Part shown: positions 6,824 through 9,099 of the stretch, one piece after another
Numbering within the stretch: position 1 is the stretch's first letter
Layout of the letters: each line of letters begins with the position of its first letter
Assembly (NCBI GenBank): GCA_018813805.1
Contig: JAHJAP010000040.1
Location: forward strand, 1 to 9,099
DNA length: 9,099 nucleotides
Source of the DNA: Patescibacteria group bacterium
GTDB lineage: Bacteria; Patescibacteriota; Patescibacteriia; Patescibacteriales; GWC2-42-12
Reading direction: 5' to 3'
Program-made: the position numbers and the translations under genes
The notes under the pieces: generated by a model
The model's input: the letters and a program-made list of their open reading frames with translations, nothing else
Databases searched by the model: none
What the model was told of the DNA's origin: nothing

Positions 6824-6852
6824 ATTATGAATTAACAATAACATTATTTGAA
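6824..6852 (-). promoter_or_regulatory. Predicted promoter for the rpsO operon
   Basis: On the minus strand TTCAAA (6847-6852) and CATAAT (6824-6829, 5 of 6 matches) are spaced by 17 bases, placing the start near 6817. The -35 hexamer overlaps, by five bases, the -35 hexamer of the divergent xer promoter. The -35 match is only 4 of 6, so this is a moderate prediction. Confidence 0.45.
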
Positions 6853-6876
6853 AAAAAACGCAAGGTGTCGTAAAAT
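6848..6876 (+). promoter_or_regulatory. Predicted promoter for xer, apparently giving a leaderless mRNA
   Basis: TTGAAA (6848-6853) and TAAAAT (6871-6876), each 5 of 6 to consensus, are separated by exactly 17 bases. The expected transcription start, about 7 bases past the -10, is 6883-6884, which coincides with the ATG at 6884. The same TTG could be read as an upstream start codon, but the promoter reading explains the conserved hexamers and family alignment better. Confidence 0.6.
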
Positions 6877-6883
6877 AAAATAT

Positions 6884-7816
6884 ATGAATAAATATATAAT
6901 TGACTTTTTAGAATATTTAGAAGTTAACAAAGGCTTATCTAAAGCAACAATTTTAAATTACTCTTTTTATTTAAAGCGTTTTTCAGTATTTACACAAGAA
7001 CATTATATTGTCACGCCAGCTAAAATCAGTAAAAAGCTAGTTCATAAATATAAATTATGGCTAAATCGTCTAATTAATAATAAAAATAAAAATTTAAAAA
7101 AAAATACGCAAAATTATCATTTAATTGCCTTGCGCGGGTTTTTAAAATATTTAATTAAAATGGATATTAAATCATTAGAGCCAAGTAAAATAGAATTAGC
7201 CAAACAAGAACAACGGCAAGTGGATTTTTTGGAAGGATCTGATTTAGAAAAAATACTAGCAGCTCCTTTAGAAATTAATTCATTAGAAATTATTAAAAAA
7301 AGAGATAAGGCAATTTTAGAATTATTATTTTCTACTGGCTTGCGCGTTTCTGAATTAACTAAATTAAAAACTGAAAATGTAAATTTAAAAAAAGATGAAT
7401 TTACTGTTCGCGGCAAAGGATCAAAATTACGTATTGTTTTTTTATCAACTAATGCAAAATACTGGTTAAAAGAATATTTAAAAACACGCCAGGATTTTAA
7501 TCCATATTTATTTATTAGTTATGATAAAGCTACTAATAAAGAAAAAGAATTGGGATTAACATGTAGAAGCGTCCAACGGCTAGTGCAAAAATACGCTAAA
7601 ATCGCTGGCATTACAAAACAAGTTACGCCTCACACAATGCGCCACAGTTATGCCACTGATTTATTAATAAACGGCGCAGATATTAGGAGTGTTCAAACAA
7701 TGTTGGGACATTCTTCTATTACAACTACTCAAATTTATACTCATGTTACCGACCAACAATTACGTGATGTTCACAAAGCCTTTCATGGGAAAAGAAAAAA
7801 AATAATTACTAATTAA
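6884..7816 (+). CDS. xer: XerC/XerD-family tyrosine site-specific recombinase
   Basis: From the ATG the protein has 310 residues, close to the ~300 of XerC/XerD. The N-terminal SAM-like core-binding domain (about 1-100, FLEYLEVNKGLSKATILNY) precedes the catalytic domain (about 115-295). The full catalytic set is present: R154 (STGLRVSEL), K178 (RGKGSK), H250 and R253 (TPHTMRHSYATDL), H276 (LGHSSITTTQIY) and nucleophile Y285. The spacings R-K 24, H-R 3, R-H 23 and H-Y 9 equal those of E. coli XerD. It may resolve chromosome dimers at dif, or serve as the sole Xer of a reduced genome; XerC and XerD cannot be told apart here, and no dif site was recognised. A TTG 36 bases upstream in frame is rejected because it forms the -35 box and adds a non-homologous MKKNARCRKIKY. 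The gene stands alone, divergent from rpsO, with its own terminator. Confidence 0.93.
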   Translation: MNKYIIDFLEYLEVNKGLSKATILNYSFYLKRFSVFTQEHYIVTPAKISKKLVHKYKLWLNRLINNKNKNLKKNTQNYHLIALRGFLKYLIKMDIKSLEPSKIELAKQEQRQVDFLEGSDLEKILAAPLEINSLEIIKKRDKAILELLFSTGLRVSELTKLKTENVNLKKDEFTVRGKGSKLRIVFLSTNAKYWLKEYLKTRQDFNPYLFISYDKATNKEKELGLTCRSVQRLVQKYAKIAGITKQVTPHTMRHSYATDLLINGADIRSVQTMLGHSSITTTQIYTHVTDQQLRDVHKAFHGKRKKIITN

Positions 7817-7819
7817 ATT

Positions 7820-7861
7820 AAAGTAAGTTTTCCGTTATTTTGACAAAAACATACTTTTTTT
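7820..7861 (+). terminator. Intrinsic terminator of xer
   Basis: AAAGTA (7820-7825) and GTTTT (7827-7831) pair with AAAAC (7846-7850) and TACTTT (7852-7857), with a single A-A mismatch between the two stem parts and a 14-base loop. The run of seven Ts at 7855-7861 gives the U-tract. It begins four bases after the xer stop codon. Confidence 0.72.
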
Positions 7862-7869
7862 GTTATTCT
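7840..7869 (+). promoter_or_regulatory. Possible promoter for tRNA-Arg
   Basis: A perfect TTGACA (7840-7845) lies 18 bases before TATTCT (7864-7869, 4 of 6). It would start near 7876, about 225 bases before the mature tRNA. Without the 161-bp element and one AATAC copy the leader would be about 58 bases. The TTGACA is in the loop of the xer terminator, so it may be coincidental. Confidence 0.35.
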
Positions 7870-7934
7870 AAGATTATTGCTAAGGTCATATTTAGCATAA
7901 AATTCCATAATTTTTAAAACTTCTCATTCAATAC

Positions 7935-8095
7935 GGGTCTGTCGCCGAATACTCTTTCGAGTATAAAATTTCAAATTTTTAGGAAATTTTTTAAAAAAGT
8001 TTTGAGGGAATATGGTTATATTAGCGAAAAAGTTTTTAACAAAATTTACAAAAATTTGGAATTTTATACCGAATACGGTATTCGGCGACAGACCC
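7935..8095. mobile_element. 161-bp inverted-repeat element (MITE-like or REP pair) at tRNA-Arg
   Basis: The ends are perfect 18-bp inverted repeats, GGGTCTGTCGCCGAATAC at 7935-7952 and its complement at 8078-8095. Aligning the outer 46 bases without gaps gives 39 identities, and looser A/T-rich similarity continues towards the centre (about 8005-8027), so the whole element is an imperfect palindrome. Each end can form a hairpin: ATACTC-TTTC-GAGTAT (7949-7964) and ATACCG-AATA-CGGTAT (8066-8081). AATAC flanks it on both sides (7930-7934 and 8096-8100), consistent with a 5-bp target duplication. It has no coding capacity. The structure suits a non-autonomous transposable element or two REP sequences in inverse orientation; the mobilising enzyme is not in the window. 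Confidence 0.75.
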
Positions 8096-8100
8096 AATAC

Positions 8101-8175
8101 GCACCCATAGTTCAATGGATAGAACACCAGCCTTCTAAGCTGGTTATGTAGGTTCGATTCCTACTGGGTGTACCA
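8101..8175 (+). tRNA. tRNA-Arg(UCU), CCA encoded
   Basis: The sequence folds as a full cloverleaf: acceptor GCACCCA/TGGGTGT (first pair G-U), D stem GTTC/GAAC, anticodon stem CCAGC/GCTGG with loop CTTCTAA, 4-nt variable loop, and T arm GTAGG-TTCGATT-CCTAC. The anticodon is TCT (8134-8136), reading AGA and AGG, which should be the main arginine codons in an AT-rich genome. Discriminator A is at 8172 and CCA is encoded at 8173-8175. The gene begins five bases after the inverted-repeat element, so the precursor leader would carry its hairpin. A serine recombinase gene lies 47 bases beyond its 3' end. Confidence 0.95.
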
Positions 8176-8201
8176 GACAGGAAAAGTCAAAGAGTTTTGG
8201 T

Positions 8202-8222
8202 TCGCCTCGCTTCGCTCGGCGA
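8202..8222. repeat. GC-rich imperfect palindrome between tRNA-Arg and the recombinase
   Basis: TCGCC (8202-8206) pairs with GGCGA (8218-8222) around a TC/TC internal mismatch, a GC/GC pair and a TTC loop. It lies between two genes that converge here, where a terminator could be expected, but neither strand has a following U-tract. Its minus strand begins GTCGCCGA, also present in the ends of the 161-bp element; eight bases are too few to claim kinship. Confidence 0.4.
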
Positions 8223-9099
8223 CTAATTCGTATTCAATTTTGGGGGGGTAAAAACGAATTCACGATTTCGCAAAATATGGTTCGAGCCGATGTTTTTCAG
8301 AAATGTTGTCATTTGGGAAGGATTGGGAGAGGAAAGCAGATTAGCGGCTTGATTTAAGGATTTTACGAACTCACGAGCCGGTTCGAGCCAAGACAATCCT
8401 TTTTGCTCAAAGTCGCAAATTTTTTCCTGAGACTCCATTTTTTGCGATAACAATTCCTGCTTTTTGGCGGCGTATTCTTCTGTGGATAAAGCGTCTGCAA
8501 GATAGATGTCCAACAACTTTTGAAGTTTTGCCTCAATTTGCGCTAGCCGCTCTTTCAAAATACCCACCTCGGCTTGTGCGTCCTCTCTCGCTTTATCCTG
8601 TTCACTGTCCAACGCCGCCAAAACTTTCTCGGTGTCTTGGCTCGACAAAGAAACTTTTTGAAGATAAGAAGTGATTTGTTTGGTAAGTGCTTCTTCGCGG
8701 AGATAATGCTTTTCTTGGCACAAACCTTTTTTCTTGGTGCAACGATAATAGTTATGACCTTTCTGTTTTTCGGCAGTAATCGAGCAACCGCAAGAGGAAC
8801 ATTTTAGAAGGCCAAGAAAAGCAAAATCATTTTTTCGCACATGGTGGAATTTTCCGCGCTTGCTCATCACTTCTTGGCAAGTATCAAAAAGTTTCTTTGA
8901 GATTAACGGCTCGTGCTGTCCCTCATGAATTTCCCCACCATATTTCATAAGTCCAATATAGAAAATATTTTGTAGAATACTTTGCATATTGCTCAACGCT
9001 ATCTCTTTGCCGAGATTACCCCGTAAGTCATGTTCTTTGCACCAATTTGCGAGAGAATGAAGCGTGTATGCTCCGGTGGCGTACATTTCAAATATCTTG
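8223..9099 (-). CDS. Large serine recombinase, C-terminal part (5' end beyond the window)
   Basis: Large serine recombinases integrate, excise or invert DNA at att sites. The visible frame stays open to the right edge, continuing K-I-F-E upstream of the methionine at 9086, so this methionine is internal; IFEMYATGAYTLHSLANW matches the recombinase domain. Numbering from it, residues 1-80 are the rest of that domain (SILQNIFYIGLMKYGGEIHE, 36-55). A zinc ribbon follows (C96, C99, C116, C123), then a helical, coiled-coil-prone region (about 150-225) and a tail ending at TAG. The catalytic resolvase domain with its serine must lie outside. By eye the G+C content is well above the neighbouring genes (about 40-50% in lines counted against 25-30%), suggesting foreign origin. 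Its 3' end faces tRNA-Arg. A run of seven G's near the 3' end affects only the last residues. Confidence 0.9.
   Translation of the reverse strand, partial: KIFEMYATGAYTLHSLANWCKEHDLRGNLGKEIALSNMQSILQNIFYIGLMKYGGEIHEGQHEPLISKKLFDTCQEVMSKRGKFHHVRKNDFAFLGLLKCSSCGCSITAEKQKGHNYYRCTKKKGLCQEKHYLREEALTKQITSYLQKVSLSSQDTEKVLAALDSEQDKAREDAQAEVGILKERLAQIEAKLQKLLDIYLADALSTEEYAAKKQELLSQKMESQEKICDFEQKGLSWLEPAREFVKSLNQAANLLSSPNPSQMTTFLKNIGSNHILRNREFVFTPPKLNTN

Noticed and set aside
6848..6883. TTG start adding 12 residues to Xer
   Set aside because: The TTG is part of a good -35 box, the extra residues do not resemble Xer N-termini, and the ATG at 6884 aligns with the family.
1444..8095. Composite transposon bounded by the two direct 50-bp repeats
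   Set aside because: The enclosed genes are core housekeeping genes in a conserved order (rpsO, pnp, rlmN), and the repeats are half of a short element, not insertion sequences.
7924..8127. Minus-strand open frame of 67 codons across the repeat element and tRNA
   Set aside because: It runs antisense through the tRNA and both repeat ends, has low-complexity F/N/K content and no start signal or recognisable family.
8241..8247. Seven-G run as a phase-variable switch in the serine recombinase
   Set aside because: It is about eight codons from the end, so slippage would change only the last few residues.
1..9099. CRISPR array
   Set aside because: No series of evenly spaced repeats with unique spacers was found on reading; the repeats present are few, inverted and far apart.

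Overview
The window looks like a piece of a small, AT-rich bacterial chromosome, most likely from the Candidate Phyla Radiation (Patescibacteria). This is an inference from the strong A/T bias, compact same-strand gene packing, almost no Shine-Dalgarno sequences, A/K/N/I-rich proteins and lineage-type extensions on NusA and S15. galT ends in TGA in a sensible place and no gene has an in-frame TGA, so the standard bacterial code (not the UGA=Gly code of some CPR lineages) applies.

Layout. Positions 21-6759 hold a minus-strand block read from right to left: rpsO (S15), an NYN/LabA-type nuclease, pnp (PNPase), a GalT-family HIT transferase and rlmN. nusA follows behind its own promoter. Positions 6848-7816 hold a divergent XerC/XerD-type tyrosine recombinase and its terminator. 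Positions 7817-8175 hold a 161-bp inverted-repeat element and a tRNA-Arg(UCU). From 8223 to the right edge lies the C-terminal part of a large serine recombinase. It is visibly richer in G+C than the rest and probably belongs to an integrated element that continues beyond the window.

Function. The left block concerns RNA: ribosomal protein S15, a putative RNase, the 3'-5' exoribonuclease PNPase, a 23S rRNA/tRNA adenine methyltransferase and the elongation/termination factor NusA. rpsO-pnp is a classic bacterial pair; here an NYN nuclease sits between them. Each of the three main regulatory gaps carries something. nusA has a terminator-like hairpin between promoter and start. pnp has two stacked hairpins in its leader. 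rpsO has a short, comparatively GC-rich leader driven by a promoter that appears to share its -35 box with the divergent, apparently leaderless xer promoter.

The most unusual feature is a repeat family. A 161-bp near-palindromic element (7935-8095) is flanked by a 5-bp direct repeat AATAC and sits directly against the tRNA-Arg gene. A 50-bp half copy, identical to its right end, touches the rlmN stop codon 6.6 kb away. The two ends of the large element differ mainly in a hairpin tip, where the changes are compensatory. This fits a MITE-like or REP/BIME-like element; no transposase for it is visible in the window.
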